DNA of 64,000 nucleotides from Amblyornis subalaris. Taxonomy: Eukaryota; Chordata; Aves; Passeriformes; Ptilonorhynchidae. A program made the position numbers and the translations under genes. The notes beneath the pieces were generated by a model. It did no database searches, had not been told where the DNA came from, and saw nothing but the letters and a program-made list of their open reading frames with translations. Where the stretch lies: the NCBI GenBank assembly GCA_018881555.1, contig JACAXG010000002.1, forward strand, positions 25,321,786-25,385,785, read 5' to 3'. Of the stretch, positions 37,819-49,750 are shown piece after piece (positions within the stretch are counted from its first letter, which is position 1; the number at the start of each line of letters is the position of its first letter).

Positions 37819-40700
37819 AGGCTACAGCTGTGCCGAACAACTCCTGGGTAAGGAGCTGTATGAGCCTCACAGAAGGTATGCTGTGGTGGAATGGATGCTG
37901 TGGTACCCAGAAGTACATTTTTTTCTGTAATTGTTAAACAGATTTGTGAATGATGCTTATTCCTTGTTTGGTTTCTCTGATACCTCATATAAGGATGAGC
38001 TCATCTACCATTCTCTTAGTCTGTGAAATTATTTTAAATCTTCTCTACCAACTGACTGTTTTCATTAAACTTGTGTTAGAAGACCTCTAACTCAGTCTGA
38101 AATCTAATACAGAACTCAGTGGTTATTAGAGGGGAACTAGAGACAGGCACATGAAAGAAAAAGCTAAGAAGAGCAAAGTCTTAGGAACCTTACCTGAGTA
38201 CTTTGCTGTGCAATTGTGTTGTAATTGTGTCTGCTAGAGTCCCTAGGATAGAAATCACAGGGACAGATTTTATGCTTACATTCTCCATAGATGGAAAGAG
38301 TTGAGGTCTCCTCTGCCTCAGGAAGCCTGTTGTCCTCCTAAGGTTTTTTATTTCCTCTCTTTCCCATGAAGGAAAGACAGAGGCTGAGAATAGCAAGGAA
38401 AAACTGAAGGAAGGAGGGAGAATAGGTTGCTTGTGGTAGGACTCATGTGAGCAAGTTTCAGAACTGAGACTGGCTGAAAGAAGGCTGTGACCCACAGTAT
38501 GCTGGAGAGAAGTTCGGACTGGAACTGTGAGGTGACTGAACTGAAACCTTTGCAGAGGAACAGTGACCATTAGGGAGGACTCTGGTGGCTTGAGCAAGAA
38601 AGTAGAGACTGAAAGATCAGACTAGATTTTAGAGGACTTAAACAAGGAGCAAAAGACAAGAACTGGGAGAGGAATTGGATGACTTTGCGGAGGATCATAC
38701 GGAAGATTGACATGTGTTTGCTGTTGTGGAAGGGATTGTAATTTCAGTCCAATCTTGCAGTTTAAATTTGAGCATTTGGTCTATATAAGTGTTATTCAGT
38801 TGTTTCTGGTGATTTTGTCCATGTTGGCTTCCGTCTCTTACCTAGCCATTCCCAAACGAGTGTCTCTTGGGCAGAGATCTGCCTTCTTTTTGGCTTAAGG
38901 ATCAGTTGCTCCAAGATCACCTCATCTCACATCTACTGCAAGGCTTCCCTTAAGGGTTTTCAACCCTGTTACCCCTGAGATCTTTCCCAGATTTCCAAGA
39001 GCTGCCTTGTACTGCTGCTCCTCCATCCAAGAAAAGAGAGACAACTTTCAAGACTGTGGGGACTAAGTTTAGCTTGATTCCCATAGCAACACTATTAATC
39101 CTCAAACAAATACCAAACAACCATTGTGTTTAGAGATGTAGGGGTGTTAATAAAGGTGATTTGGGAGTATTCCTACTGAATAAATGTGCTTTTCTTTTGT
39201 TGTGACTTCGGCAATCTAGGTTTTCCTGGCAAGCTGCTTTTTGGGTAATAGCTAAGATATTAGCTACTTCTATATGCTTTCATGTTTTTAAAAAGGTTTT
39301 GTGCTTGAGGGTGGTGATCTGTTTCTACATATGATGCCAGGCAGGGGTTCAGTACCTGTGTAGCTGCTCTTTATCTTCCCACTCAGGGAAGATTGTAATT
39401 AACAGGGCTGAGTTCACTCCATTGTGCTCTGCAGAGAAGTTGATGGTATGAATCGAACCAGTTCTGTTCTGTTAAATAGAAGAAAATCCAGGTACACTGG
39501 GGGACTCTAGGTGGAGGAAATGACAGAAGGCTGGAGGGAATTTACTTTTGTGCAGGAAAATGTAAAGTACTCAATTTCAACAGGGTTGCTCCTTGTAACC
39601 TCTGTTCTTTAGTGCCAAAACTTAACTAAGTTGTATTTTAGTCTCTGTGTAATAGAGTATACAGGCCTCTGTGGACCTGGGAAAGAAATTGTTTTCTTCC
39701 GTATTAAGCCGTATACAGGTGTTGGGAGTCAGTGGAGACGGCTGATTACCCCACTAAGGAACTGAAATAAAGGGAAAAGTGCTGTCCCAGGTGTAACCTG
39801 GAGGAGATTTTTCTTCCACAAGAGAAAAAGATCTAGAACTTTGAAACGAGTTCCAAAGGAACAAGAATGTTTTCTGTTATCTCAAGGTTAGCATTGTTTT
39901 CTTTGCAGACCGTAAGGAATGAGAGGCTCTTAGGGGCTGGAGCCCCAGCAATCATCTCTTTTCTGAATAACTGGGAGATAGGATATATTTTATTTCATTG
40001 GTGCGTATTATGCCAGGCAGGCCCAGATATTGAAAACCTTTATGTATGCATTTATCTTGTTTATTATACATGCTGACCCTGGTGTTGGACATGCAGAAGA
40101 GAAAGTTAATGGAGGTCCAGTGTATTTGTCCACCCTTCATGGGTTTAGATTGAGCAATCAAGGAATGCTGCTCGATAACATTTAGAAAATTTGAACAGTA
40201 AGTATGGGATTTGCTTCTTGCAAACTGTGTACATCTGTAAGGTTTCAAATAGCTGCAATCAGAGGTTTTTAAAGAAAACTTGACTCAGTAATATACTTCC
40301 TTTATTATTCAATGTACTATTGCTACTATTCACATCAGTGATTCACATTAACCAGCTTTCTTATTCTGAAGAAAAAGGTGGTTTTTTTCTTCTGTATTGT
40401 TAGAAGCAAGAAAATGCCTTATCAGGGGTTAGTGGGGTCCAAGGTGATTGCTTTCTGGGAATGAGTGCTGCTTACACATATTAAATTGCTTCTCTGCAGA
40501 CATTACCATCTGATACTTTCAATAGCTTTGCAGAAGCAAAAAGGAGCAGAATGCAAATGATTGTAGCAGGAAAAGGTTGTTTTTTCTTTGGTTTCTTTTC
40601 CTTAGTGGGTGAATATTATAATGTTCATAGGTTTTAGGGGAGGCCAATACCATAACTGAAATAGTTAATAATGGTTGTCTTGCCCTTTTAACTTTTTAAG

Positions 40701-40816
40701 GCCTGTTGGAAACTCAGTCATTGCACGAAGCAGATGAAGATGTGGTCACTGATGTTGATTTCACCACTATGATTTCTGAAGAAGAGAAAGAAGAGTTAAA
40801 GGTTGAGCTTGCCAAG
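40701..40816 (+). CDS. TPD52L1: TPD52L1 coding exon 2
   Basis: This exon of 116 nt follows a T-rich acceptor (ACTTTTTAAG|GC) and ends at AAG|GTAATG, a weaker donor than that of exon 1. It completes Gly7 and encodes residues 8-45, beginning LLETQSLHEADED and ending SEEEKEELKVELAK. The N-terminal half is acidic and variable in the family. The SEEEKEELKVEL block starts the amphipathic coiled coil through which D52 proteins dimerise. The exon ends in phase 0, matching exon 3. Reading on past the donor gives about 36 intronic codons before a stop, which have no family similarity, so the donor is real. Human D53 has a closely similar segment with SEEEKEELKAEL. Confidence 0.95.
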
Positions 40817-41864
40817 GTAATGAATCTGAATTTTTGTGAGTGTTACTGTTTCTACTTCCTTAAACTGGAAGCTGTTAATTGTAGGATGAAGGTATGCCCT
40901 TCCTTTTTAGTAAAATTATTCTAGACTACAATAATGTGAAGCAATTAATTTCCTGATATCTATTTCTTTAATGTTAAATATCTTCTACTTGATGATTGTA
41001 CAGAGAAAGTTAAATGCACCTTACCATCTTAGTCAAGACATGTCTTTATTTATAAACCGTCATTGATAAAGAATGAAAGGTGTTCTCATTAGATCTGTGG
41101 TATTCTTGTTACAGTGATTGTGCCACCTGATAGAAAAGACTCTTTTTGTGGTGCTCAGAGGAAAAGCTGATGATGATGATTACAGAAGAGACTAATGGTG
41201 ACAAGCATAGTATTTTATCCCATTTTTGCTTCCTTTGGCACTGATGCGTTTGGAGAGGGTAACATATTTTTCAGGAGTCTGGAACTTGGGACACTATCAA
41301 TAGGCTTAAAAATGATAACAGTAAGGAGATGGGAGGAAAAAGGTGTGAACCATGTGACCCTTTTATTACAAAGATTAAAGAGATTGTCTAGATTTGGTCT
41401 ACTATGGAAGAATTAATTACTGCTGCTGAATACTGCAGAAACAGAAGTGAAATTCCAAAATGGAAAATGAGAGAATGGAGAAAACTGTGGGTTTACTTAT
41501 TTTAAATGTGAGTCAAATAACAGAAATCACAGCTGTATGAAGGCAAAGAGTTGGTTTTGCCTTAATTGGAATACTTAAATTAATATTAAGTTACAGTACT
41601 AAGTACTCTAAGAAATCACAGTTTTAATGACTCTCAAGTCATTTATCAGCAGTGCTGATTTAGGATTTTCAAGTGAAGCAGAAGACTGTTTTTTCACTTT
41701 AATATTTTATCAAGCCTTATGTTTCTGAGTTACTGGTTAAGTTTTACTTCTGTGCTGATCCTGTCACATCAGTANATAATCAGAAGGAAGCTGAAACTTT
41801 ACATGTTTGGTTTACCCCATAAGTTAGGAGTTGGGATATTCATTACTGGCTTTTCATCAGGGCC

Positions 41865-42100
41865 AGAGGCACTGGGCACACACTGAANCACAGGAGGTTC
41901 CCCTTGAACATCAGGAAACATGTTTTTAATGTGAGCATGACTGAGCATTGGTACAGAGGACCTCAAGATGTTTTGGAGTCTCCATCCTTGAAGGTGTTTA
42001 ATAGTTGTCTGGGTACAGTCCTGGTAAACAATGCTGTAGATCACGCCTGAAGCAAATGTCCTTCAGTGGTCCCTTCTGACCTCAGCCATTCTGTGATTCT
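41865..42100 (+). mobile_element. CR1 LINE, 3' fragment in intron 2
   Basis: The copy shows GGTTCCCCTTGAACATCAGG, GAGGACCTCAAGATGTTTTG, a TCCATCCTTGAAGGTG segment and the CCCTTCTGACCTCAGCCATT end with a CTGTGATTCT tail. The 3' end is complete; the 5' part is lost. Confidence 0.88.
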
Positions 42101-44276
42101 CTTCTCTGGTGAAGGGGACTTCAGAGGCAGATAGAAACAAGGAAGGAAAACAGCCAGAACTTCCTGCAATCATCTGAGAATGATATGCCTCTCTCAACAG
42201 AATTCATCTCAAGAGTTTCTGGGTGTCCTTTCTGCTTACTGATTCCCAGAGGAGAGAGAGTTCTCAGTTGCTCATGCTGGAAATGGTTTAATTCATGTAC
42301 TAACACACAAATGAGAGATTGCCTTTCAAATATTATGATCTTGACTGATCTAGGAATTATTTTCTGAATTGCTCCCAGCAGTTTACTGGCATGCAGCTTA
42401 TGCTTAAAACAAAATAAAACTGATAATTATGCTAAGAAAGGTTTGAAAAACTTGATTTAGAGTCAACAAAGTCTAAACTTAAATGAGGATTATGACTTTT
42501 AGAAAAGACTGCAAAAAATGTATGACCTTGCCTCCTTCAGAAAGAAGAATTTGCTAATGTGGGAATTGGCTAATGTTTCCTTTTGAAAAGCTGTTAGTCT
42601 TTACTTTCAAGCCCTTTCTGCTCCACTGATGATAGTTTTGGTTTTTTCCATGTCCTTTTTTGCTACGTAATACCTGTTTGAGCCTGTAGGAACAAGCACC
42701 TCTCTTATTGTTGTGAGGGGTAAAAATCGTCCTTAGTTCTGCTCTCAATAGTCGATATAATGGGGATCTGTTGTGAGCACCCATTGTGCATTTATTTAAG
42801 CCAAAGAAATATCTTCCATCTCTGTGTTGTGTATCTGCTGTATATATTCTGTCTTCTTCCTCCTTCCCTCTCCAACATTAGGAGAGGAATGAGCACTACT
42901 GTTTTTCTGGCAGGTTTTTTGTATCCTCTATTCCTATTCCTGCTAGTAGTCTCTTTTTACTGGAAGTTTCTCAGAGCATGGACTTACTCTGTTCTTGTAT
43001 TTGTAGTCTGGCTAACACAGTAGGGCTCTGATTCTAATCAAGCCTTGGAATTTCTACAATGCAACTAAAATGCGTAACTCTTTCAGAAACTTCTGACAGT
43101 CATTTGAATTTACAGAGGTCAATCTGACTTTTCAGAATAATAGCAGAAAATTGTAACCCAAAAACTTTATGTAAGGCCAGAAGCTTGTTAACAGAAGAGA
43201 TTTTTTTTTTTCCCTCTTCCTCCCTCACTGTGAGGAGCATTGTACAATGACTCTTGAATCATGCTGGGGGCTGAGATTTTGAGCTACCTTGCTCACTGCT
43301 GTCAGTTGTCCTTCCATTACACTCATCAAGTAGTCATTTACTCCTTGGTGTCTTCCCCCTCCCACGCCTTCACAAAAGCAGCTATCTAGTTTGATCTAGC
43401 TGATGCACAGATGCTAAGCTCAGCAGTGTNTGTTACTGCATGTTTGCTCCCAGTTGAGGAAAGATGCTTGAGGAAAGCTGCTAATACCTTTTTCTGCAAA
43501 CTTACAGGAGAAGGGAACTTAGTCCCTATATGATGTATCTATATTCTTCTGACTCTGTTGCACTTTGAAAGAAGGGAAGCATGAGAAATAGAAGCTTGTA
43601 TTTCTGTTGACTTAAGCCCTAGTTTCATAATGAAGTCTACATTTATATGAGTGGACTTTTAAAAAATGCCTAAGCAGGTGATGCCTGACTTCCATGAGAG
43701 TTAGGGATGTAACGTGCTTAAATGCTTTTCAAGATCCTGCTGTAAGTCCCTAATCCCTTCTACCTNCTTCAGAGACTTCAGTCACTGATATTTGAGCACT
43801 TGAGGGCGGCTTTGTATCTGTCATTATTTCAAAATGATGGAACTTGAGGAGGATTTTGTCAATTCAAAACTGATCACTGTGTTATAAATAATAAATTACT
43901 TTTCTTTAGTTAAAAANGTTGCTCATACTTATGCCATTGAGCACATGGCTAATGCTGGCTTAGGCCTTCACAGCNTTAGTTGTCTATTCAATGGAACAGA
44001 TGGAAAGTAATTTTCATAGAAGCCCTCAAATGTTTATGTATCGAAGTCCCTAATGATCAGCCTTGTGCTGGCCCATAAACATCCTGGCATGGGTTTAAGT
44101 TCTTTAGCAGTGTTACACAGGCAGTCATGCACTAAGGGTTTTGCTGTGGATGGGAAACAACAAAAAGGAGCTCTGAACTGCTGGCTGAGGAATGCTGACA
44201 TTTGTGATCTCTTTCTGTAAGCATTTGACCAGTTATCCTCTCAGAAGAGAGACTCTTGACAGCTGCCTCTTAACAG

Positions 44277-44314
44277 TATTCCATTTACTGGAATNTATTC
44301 CATTTACTGGAATT
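44277..44314. repeat. 19-bp tandem duplication
   Basis: The unit TATTCCATTTACTGGAATN occurs twice back to back; the second copy ends in T where the first has N. Confidence 0.9.
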
Positions 44315-45868
44315 CCAGGTTAGGAATATAATGGAGCATAAAGGACATGGGGACCAATAAAACAATTTGGATTGTTGTGTGTTTTACTGGNGAAGTGTTG
44401 ACGTCACAGGCATTGGTGAATACTGATATCTGCTTCACTCAGGTCATGATTTTGCTTTGTGTTCATAGTCTTGCTGCTTAATTCGAGCTGCTTGAATATT
44501 TAGTTAGCAGATAGTGACAAAAGAGAAACTGATAGCTGGGGGATTCAAGGATGAGACTTTTCCAAGAACAATGAGCTTGCAGTCAGTTTTACAGTGAAGC
44601 AGAATGCATGAATGTGTAAAATAAAAGTAATGCTGGTATTGACGTCCTATAAATATAGCCTTGGAGGTCAGCACTGTTACAGCTGGTGCTTGCATCATTC
44701 CCTGCAGCCTATGGAGTTAAATCACATGGAGACTGTGGTTCCAGGGAACTTAGCATATGGTAATCAGATAAATTGCCATATGTTATCCTACTAACATATG
44801 GAGGAAAGAACACAGTTGGTAAGGGAATTTCTAAACCTGAAGTGAAAGGCAGCTGCTCTGGTGTCACTTGCCCTTGTTAGCTTCAGTGTCTCTGAGTGCT
44901 GCTTGTATAGATTGGCTTGGGAGGCTTCCAAGTGAAGAATGCAAACCCCTGCTCACTTGCAGGAGTGCTGCCCAAGGAGCAGGATTCTGAGCCAGTGGCA
45001 GGATCATTCTGCAGTCCCTCTTCTCACAGTCCTGTGTTCTGGTTCTTGCCTTGCTAAAACGCTGGTTTTGTTTAAATGTTTCAAAAATATGTCCGCTGCA
45101 GGGAGAATTATATTCCTCTGTTTGGGCTGGATGGCATCTTTACAACTTGAAATTGCACAGTTTGGGTAAATACTAGCATCTCTGAAAAGGCTTATCTGCC
45201 GTGTCTTCTGAGTGCTTCTTTTTTATGCTTTGGGTACTGATCACTCATGTTAATAGTCCATCTATAAATTTTTATGTTACTATTTTGAAATATGTAGGGC
45301 CTCAAATACANAAATAAAACTCATATGACAAGGATATAATGCTTTATGATACTCTCAAGTCATACGTTATTGTGCAATTTTTCTTTTTTTTTAACCTACT
45401 CCTAAGAGTTTTCGTCTGTTTTTTTCAGGACCAGAAGACTAAAAATCTGCAAATATGAAGTTAAAAGCCTGTGCATTCAAAGACANATATTTGCTTGAAT
45501 TTTCCAGTCTTCTCTTGTCCTGTCCATTCCCATTTTACTAGTGAATGAAAAGCTGGTGTTTGAGACNCCTAATGCCCTAAGGCAGATTTTGGCTAAGTTG
45601 CTTCCTTACTGGTTAATTCTCTCTCTTATCAGATGCATGTGTGTGATGGTGCACATAGGTGACACAGTTTGAGGCATTAATTTAATGTAGTGTCAGTTCT
45701 GTTCTGGGCATGCCTGTGTGATCTCCACAAGCACTTGACTTTGTCTCTCTAGTTACCTACGAAAAGCACAAGTTGATGTGAGATTCATTTAACCTCCTAA
45801 GATTGTGTGTGTTTATCATTCTTTGGGAACAGGCTAACACCTTTCTCCTGCCTCTTTGTTTCCCTCAG

Positions 45869-46017
45869 CTAGAGGATGAAATTTCAACTTTGCGGCAAGT
45901 GCTAGCAGCCAAAGAGAAGCACCTGGTTGAAATTAAACAAAAACTTGGCATAAGTCTGATGAATGAACTGAAGCAGAACTTTAGCAAAAGCTGGCATGAT
46001 ATGCAGACAACTTCTGC
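45869..46017 (+). CDS. TPD52L1: TPD52L1 coding exon 3 (core of coiled coil)
   Basis: This 149-nt exon starts after a good polypyrimidine acceptor (TTTCCCTCAG) and ends ACTTCTGC|GTNAGT in phase 2. It encodes residues 46-94 and two bases of Ala95. The first part, LEDEISTLRQVLAAKEKHL, has heptad-spaced leucine, isoleucine and valine residues and completes the dimerising coiled coil. The second part, NELKQNFSKSWHDMQTTSA, is one of the best-conserved blocks of the family and is nearly identical to human D53 as I recall it. The third intronic base is N, so the donor cannot be fully checked, but A or G at that place would make a consensus site. This exon is the strongest single piece of evidence for the gene. 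Confidence 0.97.
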
Positions 46018-46139
46018 GTNAGTACTGATCTTTAAACTTACACATGTGAACCTACCATGTTTTTCTAAAACTTTTTGGGCTGAATTAATAGTGACATNGG
46101 TAGAAAGAACCACCCACCTTTCATCAAATGCTGTCTGAA

Positions 46140-46690
46140 AAGTAATTTGATTTTTTTTTTCATTTTCATTTGACAACTGAATTTGACACTTAAGGAGAAG
46201 CAAGAGTGAGCTGCTCCACAGCTGAGCTGGAAGCTGACAGCAAGGTAGGCAGGGCAGTGGCATCACCCATGAAGGAGCAGTCCCACAGTACCTGAACAGA
46301 GGGCAGAGCAGGTCCAGTGGCAGTAAAGAGGGTCAAGCCAAGGGTTCAGCTCTCCAGGTGAATCTGTATTGATAAGCCTGGTCCTAGGTCAAGCCAAGGA
46401 GTCAAATCCATGAGTTCAAGATCGATGAGGTACCCAGCCAGATACAGGCATACCGTAATATCACTTGGCCTTAAATTCAGTCTAAGCTTTAGTATAGCTT
46501 CCAAGTAAAGGGAAGAGGAGCTTGGCAAGGGTTCTCCCAACTCCTGCACAGCGCTTTCATCACAGTCTTACCCACGGTTGCACAGCTGTGCAGTGCCAGA
46601 GCTAGCCTTGAGTGGCCGAACTCAGGGGAGGGGAGGGGGGAAGCGTTTGCAGTTCCTCTCAGTGCATTCAAGGCACTCACAGAGGCTTTG
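46140..46690. repeat. Unidentified GC-richer block in intron 3, repeat-like
   Basis: Just after exon 3 the composition rises for about 550 bases. Within it, GGTCAAGCCAAGG-like sequence occurs twice (about 46330-46344 and 46386-46400), each followed by a 'tcaa/ttca' stretch, which suggests a decayed internal repeat as in some amniote interspersed repeats. No open frame is convincing. It may be a transposable-element remnant or a regulatory element; I cannot name it. Confidence 0.35.
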
Positions 46691-48461
46691 TAAAATATGT
46701 TAAAATGTACATTTTTACGTTTAAAGAGCTATTCTTTGTATTTTCATGAGAAGTCAAATAGGGCATAAACCCCTTAATAGAAAATACTGTTTATATGTCC
46801 ACTACCTGTAACTTTTGGACAGTTTCTCATCCAGGTCCTGCTTCTCATGACATGTCNTTAGCAGGGGCATCAGCGTTGGCTTGGTGAGCATGTCTGGTGT
46901 GTGCTAGGAGAGACCAATCTAGAGACACTTAGCTTTAGAAGAAAGCAGAGGAACAAGACATCTGAAACTATAGTTACCAGGAGAAAGTAGCAAAATTTTG
47001 AAACAAAAACTTTCATTTCTATTTGAAATTTGGTAGCAAATTCCAAGGTAGCTTTTCATTCATTTTTCCTTCACAACATTGACATTTTCCACAGATAGAG
47101 AGACTTAGGAGACTTTGTCAGTATGGTAGCTGCTACTTTTTATTTAAGGTGAGTTTCAAAAACTACAAGTCATTAGGTGATAGTGTCCAGAAATAGTTAN
47201 GTAGAACTGAGCAGCAGGAGTTCCATTTGTGCCCCTCAAAATTCTCATGTTCACGGTTCAACTGCTATATAATTCTACTTTACACTCATGCCAGTACACC
47301 AATGCTGGTAGAAATCATGGTACTCCAGCATTCTTAAGAATGGATATATTGAGTAATAGAGGTNATTCATTGTTGCTGTACCAAAATAGCAGTGGGATAG
47401 CATTATCCACCAAGATTCTCTGATTTAGGAAGGATGAAAAGCCTGTTTTAAAAAATAAAAGTTCAGAATATGTTTAGATATCTGTACTTTAGGTTTCTAA
47501 AACCACAATTAGTTATTTTAAATTTTAGAATGACCTGGGTTTAGGAAGACCAATTTTGTTTCACTTAGCTACTGTGCTTTCCTGTAAGTTAAAACTACTT
47601 TTCTTTAACAGGGAACTTTTCAAAGCCACAAAGAACAATTAAGCACCAAAATTTTTGTCCACTTATTGTGAATCTTTTTAAGCTCTCCTTTTAGGGATGC
47701 GCTCTTAGGTTTAGAGTGGACTTAAAACAAGAGGGGTGGACTTCTCTCAGAAACAGTTCTGTAAAGTGTGTTTGACCACCAGTTAGGAGTCATGACCTAA
47801 CTCACAGGATGCATTCCACCTGTAATGACTAATTTTAAACTTCAGATTCTGACTATTTTAAAGCGTTTACATTTTAAATGGTTGCCCACAAGTTCCTTGT
47901 TAATTTCCTGTAATATTCAGTGCACTGATTTTTAGTAAAATCTATGTGTTGGGGGAGGCAGGGGGTTCTGATATACAGGACATCAGTAACTAGAGAGAAA
48001 ATGATTGCCTTGAGCTTGGTTTGGTTTCATGGTGGTAAGGCATTGAACTGGAATGACTTCCCACACACACCTTTTTAATGATTGGGTATTCAGTGAATAG
48101 AGGTGGGTGGATATTCAACTTCTTGCAATGCAAGTTTTTTGTATTTTAAAAATAGATAATTCATTCTTATTTAGATGCTAGAAGCAGGGTTGGATTTTGA
48201 GCTTATTTATTTTAGCTTAAGAAATCATTAAAAATGTCTTTACATGGATATTTATAAAGACCATAATTGAGCTTTTCTAATTAATGTTTTGCTAAAAAGG
48301 AAAGGCTTTACATAACCTGACTGCAGTGTGTTTGCTTAGTTGAAGGTACTTGGTGGTGCTTCGGTAAAGTTCCCACAGGTCTCTCTAGCCTTCCATACTT
48401 CACATTTTCATTGTATAGTGGATTAAGGTAGAAGATAGCATCTATGAAGATTGACATGNTT

Positions 48462-48799
48462 TTACACAGAGTGGTTGAGGTGTTGACAGCAATGTCAGGC
48501 GCCTGTGTAGTCCAACTGCCTCTTTCAGGCAGGGCCAGCTAAAGCAGGGTGCTCAGGACTATGTTCAGTCAGGTTTTGAATACCTCCAAGGATGGAGATT
48601 CTACAGCCTTTCTGGGCAACCTGTTCCATTGTTCAGTTACCCTTGCCATGAAAAATGTTTGTCTTCTGTTAAAAGATTTCTTGTGTTGAATTTGTGCTGG
48701 TTGCCTCTTGCACTTTCACTAGATACCACTGGAAAGGGTTTGCCTTTGTCTTCTCTCCTCCTTTCANTGGGTTGTTTATACACATTGATGAGATCCTTC
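48462..48799 (-). mobile_element. CR1 LINE, 3' part (first half of a copy split by an LTR)
   Basis: On the plus strand the reversed CR1 3' end begins ACACAGAGTGGTTGAGG, then TAGTCCAACTGCCTC, a CAAGGATGGAGATTCTACAG segment, TGGGCAACCTGTTCCATTG, and GTTGAATTTGTGCTGGTTGC, reaching GATGAGATCCTTC. The element stops at the LTR border and resumes on the other side in correct CR1 order. Confidence 0.9.
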
Positions 48800-49280
48800 T
48801 GATGCCTTAGGATTTTGGCTTTTATATTTCTCATATACTTGTAACCCTGCAATTCTTAGTGTGTNACTCTAAAGCCCATATAAAAGTGTTAGCTACTGCC
48901 TTTGGACAAAACAATTAATTTTCAGGCCTGGACCTCAAGGACACCTTGCTGCCTCAGGCCCAAGATCTGTAAACAGCCGTTGGTAAAGGGAGGAGCAAAC
49001 TTGGGGTGAATTACTTCATTACCTGGAGCTCTAATTGGAAGAACTAGTCCCGGTATGCTAATAGACCAAACTTATGACAGTATGGAGAACTCGTGACCGG
49101 TCCATCTGGGGTGGTCTGTCTCAGGGAGCTGATCTTAGGGGGTCCAGCTTAGGGTGTAAGCCCCCGAGTGAGTTCTGACTGCCCTGGATGTACCTGAAGG
49201 CCTTCAAATAAACACCACCGCTTTTAACCTTTTGATCTTTGTCAAGCCTCTCCCTTCTAGGTAGTCCAGATAAGGCATCA
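48800..49280 (+). mobile_element. Solo LTR of an endogenous retrovirus, nested in CR1
   Basis: This 481-bp insert starts TGATGCCTTA and ends TAAGGCATCA, a perfect 10-bp terminal inverted repeat with the TG...CA ends of retroviral LTRs. An AATAAA polyadenylation signal at 49207-49212 lies about 70 bases before the end, which gives plus orientation. The flanks are two consecutive parts of one minus-strand CR1, so the insert is younger than that CR1. I could not find a clean target-site duplication. There is no coding sequence, so it is a solo LTR left by recombination or a fragment. The family (ERVL, ERVK or ERV1) cannot be assigned by eye. Confidence 0.75.
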
Positions 49281-49750
49281 GTTCCACGAGCCTTCTCTAA
49301 GATGAGCAGTCCCAGCTTTCCCAGAGTCCTCATATGAGAGGTGCTCCAGTCCTTTACCATCCTTATAGACCCTTGCTGGACTTGTTCCAGTTCGTCCATG
49401 TCTGCTTTGTACTGAGAAGCACAGAACAGGACCCAGCACTCCAGGTGTGGCTGTAACCAGGGCTGAGAGGGGAAGGGTCACTTCACTTGTCCTGTAATCA
49501 CTTTTCCTAATGCGGCCCAGGATACTGTAGCCACCCTTGCTGTGAAGGCACATTGCTGACTCACATCCAGTTTGTTGTCTACCNGGATCCCAGGTCTTTT
49601 TCTGCAAGGCTGCTTTCCAGCTGGTTGATCCCCAGCCTCTACTGGGTTATTAATCTTAAACTGCAGGACTCTGCATTGCCCTTTGTTGAATTTACTGCAA
49701 CTCCTGTTGCCTCATTTTTTTTCAAAGTCCCAGGTAATTGTATTCTTCAA
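49281..49750 (-). mobile_element. CR1 LINE, ORF2-end part (second half of the split copy)
   Basis: The plus strand shows reversed CR1 order: GAGCCTTCTCTAAGATGAGC, AGTCCCAGCTTTCCCAGAG, a GCACAGAACAGGACCCAGCA segment followed by CTCCAGGTGTGGC, GCGGCCCAGGATACTGTAG, GCACATTGCTGACTCACATC and CTGCAGGACTCTGCATTGCC. Frameshifts and stops make it inactive. The upper border is approximate. Confidence 0.92.

Larger units (their letters stand above)
19587..40700 (+). other. TPD52L1: TPD52L1 intron 1 (21.1 kb)
   Basis: After the CpG island the intron is ordinary AT-rich non-coding sequence. It contains CR1 copies at 30125-30558 and 34965-35339, a probable retroviral LTR near 37484-37818, an 18-base A run at 28015-28032, and T-rich tracts. 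A stretch at roughly 22.9-24.1 kb is somewhat GC-richer than its surroundings, but I recognise nothing in it. No further coding exon is needed or seen between exons 1 and 2, because they join in phase to give the expected family sequence. Confidence 0.85.
40817..45868 (+). other. TPD52L1: TPD52L1 intron 2 (5.1 kb)
   Basis: This is non-coding sequence with one CR1 3' fragment at 41865-42100 and a perfect-looking 19-bp tandem duplication at 44277-44314. The hydrophobic open frame near 42760-43023 is judged to be chance in T-rich sequence. Nothing else is recognised. Confidence 0.85.

Noticed and set aside
38190..38597. 135-codon minus-strand frame
   Set aside because: It is Ser/Leu/Phe-rich, arising from the complement of a purine-rich stretch; no motif or conservation evidence.
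42760..43023. Hydrophobic frame that could look like a membrane protein
   Set aside because: It lies in T-rich intron 2 sequence, where Phe, Leu and Val codons arise by composition; no similarity is recognised.
46346..46680. Minus-strand frames after exon 3 as a possible antisense gene
   Set aside because: They are short, have no start context or similarity, and fall in the unidentified GC-rich block.
49121..49607. Minus-strand frames of 92 and 109 codons
   Set aside because: They are translations of the decayed CR1 ORF2 end and part of the nested LTR, not host genes.
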